NCBI RefSeq assembly: GCF_900156155.1 | Contig: NZ_FTMD01000001.1 | Coordinates: forward strand, 186,001 to 250,000 | Reading direction: 5' to 3' | DNA from: Aromatoleum tolulyticum | GTDB taxonomy: Bacteria > Pseudomonadota > Gammaproteobacteria > Burkholderiales > Rhodocyclaceae | DNA length: 64,000 nt | Shown: positions 45,413 through 56,869 of the stretch, piece after piece | Layout: each line of letters opens with the position of its first letter | How positions within the stretch are numbered: the first letter of the stretch is position 1 | Notes under the pieces: model-generated | Told to the model about the DNA's origin: nothing | What the model saw: the letters and a program-made list of their open reading frames with translations, nothing else | The model's database searches: none | Made by a program: the position numbers and the translations under genes

Positions 45413-45622
45413 ATGGTGACGATCATGGACATGACGACGGGCAAGGTCATCGGGGAGCCGCCGGAAGAATACGGCGACGAGGTCCTCAACGCGAACTGGC
45501 TGCCGCCGCAGCCGGAAGTCGCGGCCGGGCTGCAGGAAGTCGAGCACGCCTCGCACGAAGCGCAGAAGCCGCCGATCGATGTCGAGCATTTCCTCGAAGC
45601 GGTGTACCGCTACCAGGAATGA
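45413..45622 (+). CDS. Small acidic hypothetical protein
   Basis: 69 residues (MVTIMDMTTGKVIGEPPEEY...), SD GGAGG six bases before the ATG, codon use and third-position GC like neighbours. Acidic, Pro/Glu-rich, no TM or signal peptide; ends VEHFLEAVYRYQE, a probable amphipathic helix. I do not recognise a family. The open frame extends upstream to 45278 without a ribosome site. The 219 bases before it (45194-45412) appear non-coding. Confidence 0.65.
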   Translation: MVTIMDMTTGKVIGEPPEEYGDEVLNANWLPPQPEVAAGLQEVEHASHEAQKPPIDVEHFLEAVYRYQE

Positions 45623-45630
45623 ACGACGCG

Positions 45631-45656
45631 GGTGTTGCGCGAGGCCGCGCAGCACC
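45631..45656. terminator. Hairpin between two convergent genes
   Basis: An 11-bp stem (45631-45641 with 45646-45656, one G-T pair) with a 4-nt loop, nine bases after the small ORF. It lacks a T tract. It may end transcription from both sides. Confidence 0.45.
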
Positions 45657-45725
45657 GCCGTTGCGCGCGCAATGACACGCGCCTGACACCCGCACCGCGA
45701 AGCGCGGGCGGCGTGCCTTGTTCCG

Positions 45726-46886
45726 CTACAGCGTGTGCAGGCGGTCGCCGCGCATGAAACCCAGCAGCGGCTCGCCGATGCCGCGCCCCACCGCGAGCAC
45801 CTTGAACAGCTCGCCCATCTCTTGCGGCGTGGTCAGGCGCTGCACCGCGCGCGCCGCGCGGATGTAGTCCGCGCTCTCCTCCGGCCCGCGCCGCGCGAGA
45901 CACTCCAGCACCCCGCAGTTGAACAGGAAGGCCGCCTGGTTCGTGTAGCCCATCACGTCCAGCCCGGCGTCGAAGGCGGCTTCCGCGACCGCGGTGAAAT
46001 CGACGAAGGCGGTGATGTCGTTGAGCCCCGGCCACAGGAAGGGGTCGGGATGCGCGTTGTGGCGGTAATAGCACAGCAGTGTGCCGCTCGAACGCGACGG
46101 CAGGTAGTACTCGGCGCGCGGATAGCCGTAGTCGATCAGCAGCAGCGCGCCGCATTCCAGCCGCGCGGCCCACTCGCCGATCCACGCGCGCGCGGCGAGG
46201 TTGATCTCGCTGACGTACTCGGCGCTGTCCGAGTGCGGCAACTCGAGCGCCGCCGCGGCTTCGGCGACCGCGCCGGCGGCGGGCGAATCGGCCCAGCGCA
46301 GGACACCGTCCCCATCGACCGCGACGCCGCGCTCGTAGAGCGCATCGCCGCGCGTGGCGAGCACATGCACCGGCATCACGTCGAGCACCTCGTTCGCGAC
46401 CACGGCGCCGGCAAAGCGCTCGGGCAGCGTATCGAGCCACTGCACGCGCGACGCCAGATGCGGCGCCTTCGCCGCCAGCGTGTCGAACTGGCGCTCGCGC
46501 AGCTCGCCCGAGACCTCGAGGATGCCGTAGCTTTCGGGCGCACAGCCGCGGCGCTCGAGTTCGAGCAGCAGGTCCGCGGCGAGCAGCCCCGTGCCGGCGC
46601 CGACCTCGATCACGTGGGGCGCGGACGCACGCATCACCTGCTCGACCTGCGCGGCGAGCGCCTGGCCGAACAAGGGCGTGAGCTCGGGCGAGGTGATGAA
46701 GTCGCCGCCGGGACCGAACTTTCGCGCGCCGCCGCTGTAATACCCGAGACCCGGCGCGTACAGCGCGAGCTCCATGTAGCGCGAGAACGGGATCCATCCG
46801 CCGGCTTCGGCGATGGCGGCGGTGATCGTGCGGAGCAGGCGCGTGCTCTGTTCGAGCGCGTCGGCGGAGGGTTCGGGCAGGGACAT
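45726..46886 (-). CDS. SAM-dependent methyltransferase, MidA/NDUFAF7 family
   Basis: 386 residues from ATG 46886 (MSLPEPSADALE). GWIPFSRYMELALYAPGLGYYSGG and KFGPGGDFITSPELTPLFGQALA are the COG1565 signature; VIEVGAGTGLLAADLL is the SAM-binding loop and ANEVLDVMPVH a family motif. The mitochondrial homologue methylates an Arg of complex I NDUFS2; the bacterial substrate is unproven. It is divergent from the pteridine reductase gene (109-base gap). Confidence 0.9.
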   Translation of the reverse strand: MSLPEPSADALEQSTRLLRTITAAIAEAGGWIPFSRYMELALYAPGLGYYSGGARKFGPGGDFITSPELTPLFGQALAAQVEQVMRASAPHVIEVGAGTGLLAADLLLELERRGCAPESYGILEVSGELRERQFDTLAAKAPHLASRVQWLDTLPERFAGAVVANEVLDVMPVHVLATRGDALYERGVAVDGDGVLRWADSPAAGAVAEAAAALELPHSDSAEYVSEINLAARAWIGEWAARLECGALLLIDYGYPRAEYYLPSRSSGTLLCYYRHNAHPDPFLWPGLNDITAFVDFTAVAEAAFDAGLDVMGYTNQAAFLFNCGVLECLARRGPEESADYIRAARAVQRLTTPQEMGELFKVLAVGRGIGEPLLGFMRGDRLHTL

Positions 46887-46995
46887 GGGCGAAGTGCAAC
46901 GGAAAACGCGTATTCTAACCCCCGCCGCACGGCCGGCCCCGCGCGCGGCCACGGACGATCACGCATACAAGAATGAATCACGGACCACCCCAACG

Positions 46996-47742
46996 ATGGA
47001 CACGCAGGACACTCCCGTCATCCTCATCACCGGCGCCGCGCGGCGCGTCGGCGCCGAAATCGCACGCACGCTGCACGCCGCGGGCGCAAACGTCGTGCTG
47101 CACTACCGCAGCTCGGGCAGCGACGCCGACGCACTCGCCGACGCCCTGAACCGCGTGCGCCCCGGCTCGGCCTGGACGGCGCACGCCGACCTGAAGGAGG
47201 ACGGCGCCCCCGAGGCACTCGCCGACGCGGTGCTGACGCGCCATGGCCGCCTCGACGCGCTGGTGAATAACGCCTCGAGCTTCTTCCCCACGCCGCTCGG
47301 CACGATAGACGCCGCGGCGTGGAGCGACCTGATCGGCTCCAACCTGAAGGGGCCGTTGTTCCTGTCGCAGGCCCTCGCCCCGGCGCTGCGCAAGGCCCGC
47401 GGCGCGATCGTGAATATCGTGGACATCCACGCCGAACGTCCGCTGCATCACTACCCGCTGTACTGCGCTGCCAAGGCCGGGCTGCTGGGCCTGACGAAGG
47501 CGCTCGCGGTGGAACTCGCCCCGGAGGTGCGTGTGAACGGCGTGTCGCCGGGCGCCGTGGACTGGCCCGAGGACGGCCAGATCGCCCCCGCCGAGCAGAA
47601 CGCGATCGTACGCCACACGCTCCTCGGCCGCGCCGGCAGCCCCGCCGACATCGCCCGCACCGTGCGCTTCCTGGTGTTCGACGCGACCTACGTCACCGGC
47701 CAGATCCTCGCCGTCGACGGCGGGCGCAGCGCACATCTCTGA
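46996..47742 (+). CDS. Pteridine reductase-like SDR
   Basis: 248 residues from ATG 46996. SDR fold: the N-terminal [23 protein letters not shown] has Arg-Arg after the glycine motif (TGxxxRxG, the pteridine reductase/NADPH type), [14 protein letters not shown], catalytic YxxxK as YCAAKAG, and [10 protein letters not shown]. Reduces dihydropteridines or dihydrofolate. Followed closely by ttcA, the order seen in other betaproteobacteria. Confidence 0.9.
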   Translation: MDTQDTPVILITGAARRVGAEIARTLHAAGANVVLHYRSSGSDADALADALNRVRPGSAWTAHADLKEDGAPEALADAVLTRHGRLDALVNNASSFFPTPLGTIDAAAWSDLIGSNLKGPLFLSQALAPALRKARGAIVNIVDIHAERPLHHYPLYCAAKAGLLGLTKALAVELAPEVRVNGVSPGAVDWPEDGQIAPAEQNAIVRHTLLGRAGSPADIARTVRFLVFDATYVTGQILAVDGGRSAHL

Positions 47743-47759
47743 TGCACTGCGCCGAAAGG

Positions 47760-47765
47760 TATAAT
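47760..47765 (+). promoter_or_regulatory. -10 element upstream of ttcA
   Basis: A perfect TATAAT 30 bases before the GTG 47796. It would make the upstream in-frame ATG at 47742 untranscribed from this promoter, supporting the GTG start. No clear -35. Confidence 0.5.
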
Positions 47766-47795
47766 TCCGCTCGTTTTTCTAGCAGGACTCCCGCC

Positions 47796-48767
47796 GTGAA
47801 CGCCCCCGCCACTGCCGCCGAGGCAGCCCCCCCGCCCCCGGACACCAGCCCCGCCGTCGCGGCGCCCCATCCGGCCGCTGCCGTCGAAACCCGTTTTTCC
47901 AACACCTTCCTGCGCCTGAAGAAGAAGCTCGAACGCGGCGTCGGCAAGGCGATCGCCGACTTCAACATGATCGGCGAAGGCGACACCGTGATGGTATGCG
48001 TGTCGGGCGGCAAGGATTCCTTCACGCTGCTGTCCTGCCTGATGGCGCTGCGCGAGCGCGCGCCGGTGAACTTCCGCATCGTCGCGATGAACCTCGACCA
48101 GAAGCAGCCGGGCTTTCCCGCCGACGTGCTGCCGGCCTACTTCGAGTCGATCGGCATCGAGTACCGCATCGTCACCGAGGACACCTACTCGATCGTCAAG
48201 GACAAGATCCCCGAGGGCAAGACCACCTGTTCGCTGTGCTCGCGCCTGCGCCGCGGCATCATCTACCGCGTCGCCAAGGAGATCGGCGCGACGCGCATCG
48301 CGCTCGGCCACCACCGCGACGACATGATCGAGACGCTGTTCCTCAACATGTTCTTCGGCGGCAAGCTGAAATCCATGCCGCCCAAGCTCGTCAGCGACAA
48401 CGGCGAGCACGTCGTGATCCGCCCGCTCGCCTACTGCACCGAGAACGACATCGCCCGCTTCGCGCGCACGATGGACTTCCCCATCATCCCGTGCAACCTG
48501 TGCGGCTCGCAGGAGAACGCGCAGCGCAAGCAGATCAAGAACATGCTGCAGGGCTGGGCACGCGAGTTCCCGGGGCGCATCGAATCGATCGCGACGGCGA
48601 TGAGCCAGGTCGTACCCTCGCACCTCGCGGACAATGCGCTGTTCGATTTCCGCAACCTCACGCGCGACACCCCGGTCGCCGAGGGCGACATCGCCTTCGA
48701 CCGCCCGGAACTGCCGCTGCAGAACCATGTCATTTCGATTGTGAGTGAATTCACGGACGAGGACTGA
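47796..48767 (+). CDS. ttcA: tRNA 2-thiocytidine synthetase TtcA
   Basis: 323 residues from GTG 47796 (AGCAGGA eight bases upstream); ATG 47742 is possible but precedes the -10 element. PP-loop [13 protein letters not shown], two CxxC motifs ([11 protein letters not shown] and CNLCGSQ) that ligate the 4Fe-4S cluster, and [20 protein letters not shown]. Thiolates C32 of certain tRNAs. An Ala/Pro-rich N-terminal extension (about 35 residues) precedes the core. Confidence 0.96.
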   Translation: MNAPATAAEAAPPPPDTSPAVAAPHPAAAVETRFSNTFLRLKKKLERGVGKAIADFNMIGEGDTVMVCVSGGKDSFTLLSCLMALRERAPVNFRIVAMNLDQKQPGFPADVLPAYFESIGIEYRIVTEDTYSIVKDKIPEGKTTCSLCSRLRRGIIYRVAKEIGATRIALGHHRDDMIETLFLNMFFGGKLKSMPPKLVSDNGEHVVIRPLAYCTENDIARFARTMDFPIIPCNLCGSQENAQRKQIKNMLQGWAREFPGRIESIATAMSQVVPSHLADNALFDFRNLTRDTPVAEGDIAFDRPELPLQNHVISIVSEFTDED

Positions 48768-48894
48768 GCGCTCATGCCGGCGGCTTGCGTCGCCGGCACC
48801 ATTTGACGATCATCTTCCGACCCCCCGCGAATTTCCCTTCAGCATCGTCCGACGGCCCTCCCGTCCGGTCCGCAACAGCAACGGAACCCCGGTC

Positions 48895-49749
48895 ATGACC
48901 CAGCCGAACAACGTCTGCGTCCTCGTCGCCGCAATACCCGGCGCGGACCGTATCGCCGACGCCCTCGATGCCGCCGAAGCGCGGCGCGCGCTGGAGCGCT
49001 GCATGCACCGCATCGACCTCGCGATCGAGGCCAACGGCGGCACGGCGCAGCGGCGCGGCGCGGCCCGCGTCTGCGCGACGTTTCCGCGCGCCGACGAGGC
49101 CGTGCTGTCCACCTGCGAGATGTTCGACCGCGTGCAGAGCCTGCCGCCGCTGCGCGGCCTGCGCATGACGATCAGTGTCGGCCTGCATAGCGGCGCGGCC
49201 GACGCCGACGACGCCGAACTCGGCGCCACGCGCCTGGCGGAAACCGCCAAGCCGGGGCACGCGCTCGCGAGCGAGGCCGTCGTCATGCAACTGTCGGCCA
49301 CCGGGCGGCAGTTCGTCGCCGCCTCCCCGTCGCGCAACCCCGCGCTCGCCGGCCTGGGCTGGACCGCCTTCGCGGTGGCGCGCCAGCCCGCCACCACCGC
49401 CTCGGTTCCGGTCGAAAAACGGATCGAGCAACGCGTTCGCATACGCCATGGCCAGGACACCCTGTTCGTGGACGAATCGCGCCCGGTGGTACTGCTCGGA
49501 CGCGAACTCGGCAACGACGTCGTGATCGCCGACCCGCGCGCGTCGCGCCAGCATGCCCGCATCGAACGCCGGCGCGAGGGCTTCGTGCTGATCGACCAGA
49601 GCACCAACGGCACCTTCCTTGCCGACGACGACGGCAACGAGAGCTGCATCAAGGGGGCCGAGCTCGTGCTCGCGGGCAGCGGCCGCATCGGCTGCGGCTT
49701 CTCGGCGAGCGAGATCGAGCGCGAGCTGGTGTTCATCGACATCGTATGA
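48895..49749 (+). CDS. FHA-domain protein with N-terminal cyclase-like domain
   Basis: 284 residues from ATG 48895. The N-terminal half (about 5-165) looks like a class III nucleotidyl cyclase homology domain (CVLVAAIPGADRIADALD..., TISVGLHSGAADADDAELG, with the usual metal Asp pair not evident). The C-terminal FHA domain (about 195-280) has LLGRELGNDVVIADPRASRQHARIERR and DQSTNGTFL, the phosphothreonine-binding residues R, S, H and N. Probably a signalling adaptor. No Ser/Thr kinase gene is in the window. Confidence 0.8.
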   Translation: MTQPNNVCVLVAAIPGADRIADALDAAEARRALERCMHRIDLAIEANGGTAQRRGAARVCATFPRADEAVLSTCEMFDRVQSLPPLRGLRMTISVGLHSGAADADDAELGATRLAETAKPGHALASEAVVMQLSATGRQFVAASPSRNPALAGLGWTAFAVARQPATTASVPVEKRIEQRVRIRHGQDTLFVDESRPVVLLGRELGNDVVIADPRASRQHARIERRREGFVLIDQSTNGTFLADDDGNESCIKGAELVLAGSGRIGCGFSASEIERELVFIDIV

Positions 49750-49882
49750 CGCGCCTGGCGGGAACGGGTGCGACGCCCGGCGGGGCGGGATGCGGACTCG
49801 CTGATGCGGCGATGCGGGACAATCGACTCCTGCTCGTGACCGACGCCGCGCCAGCGGGGAAGATGCCGGCGCGGCATCGCCG

Positions 49883-50302
49883 ATGAGCTTCCTGTCGCTG
49901 CTCGACCCCGGCCCCGACGCCGGACTGGCCGCCCTCTTCGCGTCGAGCTTCCTCTCCGCGACGCTGCTGCCGGGCGGCTCGGAGCTGGTGCTCGCCGGCG
50001 TGCTGAGCCAGCGCCCGGAACAGCTCGTGCCCGCCCTGACGCTCGCGACGCTCGGCAACACGCTGGGCGGCATGAGCACCTGGGGTCTCGCGCGGCTGCT
50101 GCCGCAGCGCGCCGACACCACCCGCCTCGACTGGGTGCGCCGTCACGGCGCGCCGGTGCTGCTGCTCTCCTGGGCGCCCGTCGTCGGTGACGCGCTGTGC
50201 GCCGCCGCCGGCTGGCTGCGCCTGCCGTGGCTGCCCTGCCTGCTGTGGATGGGCGTGGGCAAGCTGCTACGCTACGCGCTGATCGCCTTTTCCGTCACCT
50301 GA
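49883..50302 (+). CDS. YqaA/DedA-like small membrane protein
   Basis: 139 residues with three to four hydrophobic segments. ASSFLSATLLPGGSELVLAGVL and LATLGNTLGGMSTWGLARLLP followed by GAPVLLLSWAPVVGDALCAAAGWLRLPW are typical of the YqaA branch of the SNARE-associated (DedA) superfamily. Probably a small inner-membrane transporter or lipid-related protein; the role is not established. 21 bases before ridA. Confidence 0.8.
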   Translation: MSFLSLLDPGPDAGLAALFASSFLSATLLPGGSELVLAGVLSQRPEQLVPALTLATLGNTLGGMSTWGLARLLPQRADTTRLDWVRRHGAPVLLLSWAPVVGDALCAAAGWLRLPWLPCLLWMGVGKLLRYALIAFSVT

Positions 50303-50323
50303 CCCCCTGCCCCCTTGCCCCCC

Positions 50324-50683
50324 ATGAACATCCAGCGCCTGGGCACCACCGCCCGCTATTCCGACATCGTCATCCACAACGGCACCGCATGGATCGTCGA
50401 GGTTCCCGTCACCGAGAACGCCGACGCCGCCACGCAGACCGCCGAGATCCTCGCGAGTCTCGACACGTTGCTGTCCCGCGCCGGGAGCAGCCGCGAGCGC
50501 CTGCTGTCGGCGACGATCTACCTCACCGACATGGCCGACTACGACGCGATGAACGCGGCGTGGGATGCCTGGCTGCCCGCCGCCACGGCACCGTCGCGCG
50601 CCTGCGTGCAGGTCGCAGGGCTCGCGCGGCCGGGCTGGCGCGTCGAGATCGCGGTCGTCGCTGCCAGCGCACGCGCGGACTGA
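50324..50683 (+). CDS. RidA family protein
   Basis: 119 residues from ATG 50324. YjgF/YER057c/UK114 trimeric fold: ENADAATQTAEILASLDTLLSRAGSSRERLLSATIYLTDMADYDAMNAAWDAW, then SRACVQVAGLARPGWRVEIAVVA with the substrate-carboxylate Arg in PGWRVEI-type position. RidA enzymes hydrolyse reactive enamines/imines, for example from threonine dehydratase (ilvA is in this window, about 12 kb away). Which subfamily is unclear. Confidence 0.9.
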   Translation: MNIQRLGTTARYSDIVIHNGTAWIVEVPVTENADAATQTAEILASLDTLLSRAGSSRERLLSATIYLTDMADYDAMNAAWDAWLPAATAPSRACVQVAGLARPGWRVEIAVVAASARAD

Positions 50684-50829
50684 ACTTTCGCGCGCAGAAC
50701 TGTCCGAAAACAGATTCAACCCATTGGAAAATCAAGACCCTACGCGCCTCAAGGACTTAAAGCGCGCGTCTATTGCACTGCAGTAAGTTACAATTTGCGG
50801 TTCACTGCCGTCCGGTACCGGAACATCTC

Positions 50830-53800
50830 ATGACCCAACGCCTGCGCGAGATTCCCTATAACTACACCTCGTTCTCCGACCGCGAGATCGTCATCCGCCT
50901 GCTCGGCACCGACGCGTGGCAGACGCTCAATGCGCTGCGCGAAGAGCGCGTCACCGGACGCTCGGCGCGCATGCTGTACGAGGTGCTCGGCGACATCTGG
51001 GTCGTGCAGCGCAACCCCTACCTGCAGGACGACCTGCTGGGCAACCCGGAACGGCGCAAGGCGCTGATCGAGGCGCTGCGCCACCGCCTCACCGAAGTCG
51101 AGAAGCGCCGCGAGGAAAGCGCATCCGCGGACCCGGACCGCAGCGACAACGTCGCGCGTCTCGTGGCCGCCGCGCACGGTGCGGTGGATCGCTTCGCCGC
51201 TTTCTTCGACGATACCGGCACGCTGCGCAGGAAGACGCTCAAGGCGCTCGTCCGCCACACGCGGCGCGACAACATCTGCTTCGACGGACACGCGCGCGTG
51301 TCTCACGTCACCGATGCGACCGACTGGCGCGTCGAGTACCCCTTCGTCGTGCTGTATCCCGACACCGAAGAGGAGATGGCCTCGCTCGTGAAGAGCTGCA
51401 TCGAGCTCGGGCTGACGATCATCCCGCGCGGCGGCGGCACCGGCTACACCGGCGGCGCCGTGCCGCTCGACGCGCGCTCGGTGGTCATCAACACCGAGAA
51501 GCTGATCGACCTCGGCAAGGTCGAGGAAACGCTGCTGCCCGACCGCAGCGGCAATCCCGCCCAGCCCTACATGACGATCCGCACCGGCGCGGGCGTGGTC
51601 ACCGAGCGCGTGGCGGAAGCCGCCGCCGCGGCCGGCCGCGTGTTCGCGGTCGACCCGACCTCGGCCAGCGCCTCGTGCATCGGCGGCAACATCGCGATGA
51701 ACGCCGGCGGCAAGAAGGCCGTGCTGTGGGGCACCGCGCTCGACAACCTGGCGTGGTGGAAGATGGTCACGCCGGACGGCAACTGGCTGGAGGTCGAGCG
51801 CCTCGACCACAACTTCGGCAAGATCCACGAGCAGGAGACCGTGCAGTTCCGCCTGCGCCGCTTCGATGCCGCGAACTACGCGCTGCTCGGCGAGGAGATC
51901 CTGACGCTGCCGGGCGCCTCGTGCCGCAAGACCGGCCTCGGCAAGGACGTCACCGACAAGTTCCTTGGCGGCGTGCCCGGCGTGCAGAAGGAAGGCACGG
52001 ACGGCCTGATCGTCGCCGCGCGCTGGGTGCTGCACAAGATGCCGCCGGTGACGCGCACGGTCTGTCTCGAATTCTTCGGCCAGGTGCGCGAGGCCGTGCC
52101 GGCGATCGTCGAGATCACCGACTGGTTCAAGCCCGGCGCCGAAGGCCACCGCCTGGGCGTACAGCTCGCGGGCCTCGAGCACCTCGACGAGCGCTACGTG
52201 AAGGCGGTCGGCTACACGACCAAGGCGAAGCGCCACGGGCGGCCGAAGATGGTGCTGATCGGCGACATCGTCGGCCACGACGAGGCGGCCGTGATGGCCG
52301 CAGCCTCGGAAGTCGTGCGCATGTGCAACGTGCGCGGTGCCGAAGGCTTCATCGCAGTCAGCCCCGAGCAGCGCAAGCACTTCTGGCTCGACCGCTCGCG
52401 CACCGCGGCGATCTCGCGCCACACCAATGCGTTCAAGGTGAACGAGGACGTCGTGATCCCGCTGCCGCGCATGGGCGACTACTGCGACGGCATCGAGCGC
52501 ATCAACATCGAGCTGTCGACGCAGAACAAGCTGGAACTGTGCGACGCGCTGAGCGAATTCCTGCGGGGCGACCTGTCGCTCGACCAGGGCGACGCGAATC
52601 TTTCCGCCGACGAGCTGATCGGCGACCGCCGGCAGGCCGCGCTCGAGTATGTCGCGAGCGTGCGCCGGCGCTGGCAGTGGCTGCTCGACAACCTCGACCT
52701 GCCGCTCGCCGAGGCCGAGGCCCAGTTCGCGCAGTACGGCGTGCAAGCCGGCGAACTGACCAATCGCGCTGCAAATCCGGTGCTGTTCCACCGCCTGCAG
52801 GACTACTCGGTGCGCACTTCGTGGAAGACCGAGCTGAAGCCGCGCCTCGACAAGATCTTCGACGGCGTGGTGTTCCGCGCCGTGCTCGCGCGCATCGAGG
52901 AAGTGCACAAGGAAGTGCTGCGCGGCCGCGTCTTCGTCGCACTGCACATGCACGCCGGCGACGGCAACGTGCACACCAACATCCCGGTGAACTCCGACCA
53001 CTACGACATGCTGCAGACCGCCAACCGCGCGGTCGACCGCATCATGGCGCTGGCGCGCGCGCTCGACGGCGTGATCTCGGGCGAGCACGGCATCGGCATC
53101 ACCAAGCTCGACTACCTCACCGACGAGGAGATGGCGAACTTCTGGTCGTACAAGCAGAAGGTCGATCCGGAAGGCCGCTTCAACCGCGGCAAGCTCATGC
53201 GCAACGGGCCGATCAAGGGCAACCTCGACAACGCCTACACGCCCAGCTTCAACCTGATGGGCCACGAATCGCTGATCATGGAGCAGACCGAGATCGGCGA
53301 CATCGCGCACGACATCAAGGACTGCCTGCGCTGCGGCAAGTGCAAGCCGGTGTGCTCGACGCACGTGCCGCGCGCGAACCTGCTGTACAGCCCGCGGAAC
53401 AAGATCCTCAGCACCTCGCTGCTGATCGAGGCCTTCCTGTACGAGGAGCAGACGCGCCGCGGCGTATCGCTCGCGCACTGGGCCGAGTTCGAGGACGTCG
53501 CCGACCACTGCACGGTGTGCCACAAGTGCGAGAAGCCCTGCCCGGTCGACATCGACTTCGGCGACGTGTCGATCAAGATGCGCAACCTGCTGCGCAAGCA
53601 GGGCAAGAAGAGCTTCAACCCCGGCAAGGCCGCGGCGATGGCCTTCCTCACCGCGAAGGATCCGGCGACGATCAAGCTGATCCGCACCGGCATGCTCCAG
53701 TGGGGCTACAAGGTGCAGCGCCTCGGCCACCGCATCGGCAAGTCGCTGGGCCTGATCCAGTCCCAGGTGAAGCAGCCGCCCGCGACCCTCGGCAAGCCGC

Positions 53801-54729
53801 CGCTCAAGGCGCAGGTGATCCACTTCATCAACAAGCCGATGCCCGGCAACCTGCCCAAGCGCACCAGCCGCGCGCTGCTCGACATCGAGGACGACAAGGT
53901 CATCCCGGTGATCCGCAACCCGCAGCTCAAGCGCGACGAGTCGGAAGCGGTGTTCTACTTCCCCGGCTGCGGCTCGGAGCGGCTGTTCAGCCAGGTCGGC
54001 CTCGCCACCCAGGCGATGCTGTACCAGGTCGGCGCGACCACCGTGCTGCCGCCGGGCTACCTGTGCTGCGGCTATCCGCAGACCTCGGCCGGCGAGGACG
54101 ACAAGGGCCAGCAGATCACGACCGACAACCGCGTGCTGTTCCACCGCGTCGCCAACACGCTGAACTACCTCGACATCAAGACGGTGATCGTGTCCTGCGG
54201 CACCTGCATGGACCAGCTGCTGAAGTACCAGTTCGACAAGATCTTCCCCGGCTGCCGCCTGCTCGACATCCACGAGTACCTGATGGAAAAGGGCGTCAAG
54301 CTCGAGGGCGTCTCCGGCACCAAGTACATGTACCACGAGCCCTGCCACACGCCGATGAAGGTTCATTCGGGCATCAAGGTCGCCAACGCGCTGATGGGCA
54401 CGCGCGTCGACCTGAGCGACCGCTGCTGCGGCGAATCGGGCACGCTCGCGGCCGCACGGCCGGACATCTCGACCCAGGTGCGCTTCCGCAAGCAGCAGGA
54501 GATCGAGAAAGGCGCCGCGGCGCTGCGCGACGGCGGCCACGACCCGGTCAAGATCCTGACCTCGTGCCCGTCGTGCCTGCAAGGGCTGGCGCGCTATGCG
54601 AACGACGCGGGCGGCGTGGATGCGGACTACATCGTCATCGAGATCGCCAAACACGTGCTGGGCGAGAACTGGATGCCGGAGTACGTGCAGCGCGCCAACA
54701 ACGGCGGCATCGAGCGCGTGCTGCTGTAA
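50830..54729 (+). CDS. 1299-residue FAD/Fe-S/CCG fusion oxidoreductase
   Basis: From ATG 50830. The order is an N-terminal DUF3683-like region (1-150), FAD-binding PCMH domain (about 175-350, [21 protein letters not shown]), FAD-oxidase C domain (about 440-790, with the GlcD-like [17 protein letters not shown] and [15 protein letters not shown]), two 4Fe-4S motifs (C832/835/838/842 and C894/897/900/904) and two CCG domains ([10 protein letters not shown] at 1079 and CCGESG at 1199). It combines GlcD and GlcF/GlpC-like functions in one chain, so a membrane- or quinone-linked 2-hydroxyacid (D-lactate/glycolate-type) dehydrogenase is likely; substrate unproven. Such fusions are known in betaproteobacteria. 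A longer start at 50773 is possible. Confidence 0.9.
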   Translation: MTQRLREIPYNYTSFSDREIVIRLLGTDAWQTLNALREERVTGRSARMLYEVLGDIWVVQRNPYLQDDLLGNPERRKALIEALRHRLTEVEKRREESASADPDRSDNVARLVAAAHGAVDRFAAFFDDTGTLRRKTLKALVRHTRRDNICFDGHARVSHVTDATDWRVEYPFVVLYPDTEEEMASLVKSCIELGLTIIPRGGGTGYTGGAVPLDARSVVINTEKLIDLGKVEETLLPDRSGNPAQPYMTIRTGAGVVTERVAEAAAAAGRVFAVDPTSASASCIGGNIAMNAGGKKAVLWGTALDNLAWWKMVTPDGNWLEVERLDHNFGKIHEQETVQFRLRRFDAANYALLGEEILTLPGASCRKTGLGKDVTDKFLGGVPGVQKEGTDGLIVAARWVLHKMPPVTRTVCLEFFGQVREAVPAIVEITDWFKPGAEGHRLGVQLAGLEHLDERYVKAVGYTTKAKRHGRPKMVLIGDIVGHDEAAVMAAASEVVRMCNVRGAEGFIAVSPEQRKHFWLDRSRTAAISRHTNAFKVNEDVVIPLPRMGDYCDGIERINIELSTQNKLELCDALSEFLRGDLSLDQGDANLSADELIGDRRQAALEYVASVRRRWQWLLDNLDLPLAEAEAQFAQYGVQAGELTNRAANPVLFHRLQDYSVRTSWKTELKPRLDKIFDGVVFRAVLARIEEVHKEVLRGRVFVALHMHAGDGNVHTNIPVNSDHYDMLQTANRAVDRIMALARALDGVISGEHGIGITKLDYLTDEEMANFWSYKQKVDPEGRFNRGKLMRNGPIKGNLDNAYTPSFNLMGHESLIMEQTEIGDIAHDIKDCLRCGKCKPVCSTHVPRANLLYSPRNKILSTSLLIEAFLYEEQTRRGVSLAHWAEFEDVADHCTVCHKCEKPCPVDIDFGDVSIKMRNLLRKQGKKSFNPGKAAAMAFLTAKDPATIKLIRTGMLQWGYKVQRLGHRIGKSLGLIQSQVKQPPATLGKPPLKAQVIHFINKPMPGNLPKRTSRALLDIEDDKVIPVIRNPQLKRDESEAVFYFPGCGSERLFSQVGLATQAMLYQVGATTVLPPGYLCCGYPQTSAGEDDKGQQITTDNRVLFHRVANTLNYLDIKTVIVSCGTCMDQLLKYQFDKIFPGCRLLDIHEYLMEKGVKLEGVSGTKYMYHEPCHTPMKVHSGIKVANALMGTRVDLSDRCCGESGTLAAARPDISTQVRFRKQQEIEKGAAALRDGGHDPVKILTSCPSCLQGLARYANDAGGVDADYIVIEIAKHVLGENWMPEYVQRANNGGIERVLL

Positions 54730-54758
54730 GCGGCACGCGGGACGGCGTCCCGATCCCG

Positions 54759-54801
54759 GCCGCGGGAACGTCCGGCCAAGGCCGGTCATCGTTCCCGCGG
54801 C
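54759..54801. terminator. Two-tier hairpin after the fusion oxidoreductase gene
   Basis: A 12-bp outer stem (54759-54770 with 54790-54801) encloses an inner GGCC-type stem (54772-54776 with 54781-54785) separated by a small internal loop. It is 29 bases after the stop and 46 bases before the ABC exporter gene. No T tract follows. Confidence 0.5.
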
Positions 54802-54847
54802 GGCTCAGCGCACGCGGGACGCACTGTCGCAGGACGGATAATCGGGG

Positions 54848-56644
<1,797 letters not shown>

Positions 56645-56769
56645 GCCGCGGCCGGCGATGCTGCGCCGAGCTGACTACCCGACAGGCGGCGTGCCGACCG
56701 TTTTCCAGAAAGTGGCTGCACGTAGCCCCGTCAGCATACCTCTGCCCCGCGGCAAGGTCGCGGTGTCCA

Positions 56770-56797
56770 TTGCAGTCCCGCAACGATCAACTAGATT
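56770..56797 (+). promoter_or_regulatory. Predicted sigma-70 promoter of the DUF5602-like gene
   Basis: TTGCAG (56770-56775) and TAGATT (56792-56797) are 16 bases apart, about 72 bases before the ATG. The 225-base gap after the ABC exporter gene contains no other feature I can support. Confidence 0.5.
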
Positions 56798-56869
56798 GAA
56801 GGACCGGGGCAGAGATGCCGAACCGCCCTGCCACAGCGAGTCGAAGCACCGATCGAGGGAGCGCGGATC

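Noticed and set aside
47319-47795. N-terminal extension of ttcA through the pteridine reductase gene
   Set aside because: Overlaps real SDR coding sequence in another frame and precedes the TATAAT at 47760. The GTG 47796 start fits better.
50788-54789. 1333-residue open frame on the minus strand
   Set aside because: It is the antisense shadow of the 1299-residue oxidoreductase. High GC leaves long open antisense frames; the composition (His/Arg/Val-rich) has no domain motif.
56740-56814. 9-bp inverted repeat (56740-56748 with 56806-56814) in the DUF5602-like leader
   Set aside because: Arms are 57 bases apart and GC-rich; a match of this length is plausible by chance.
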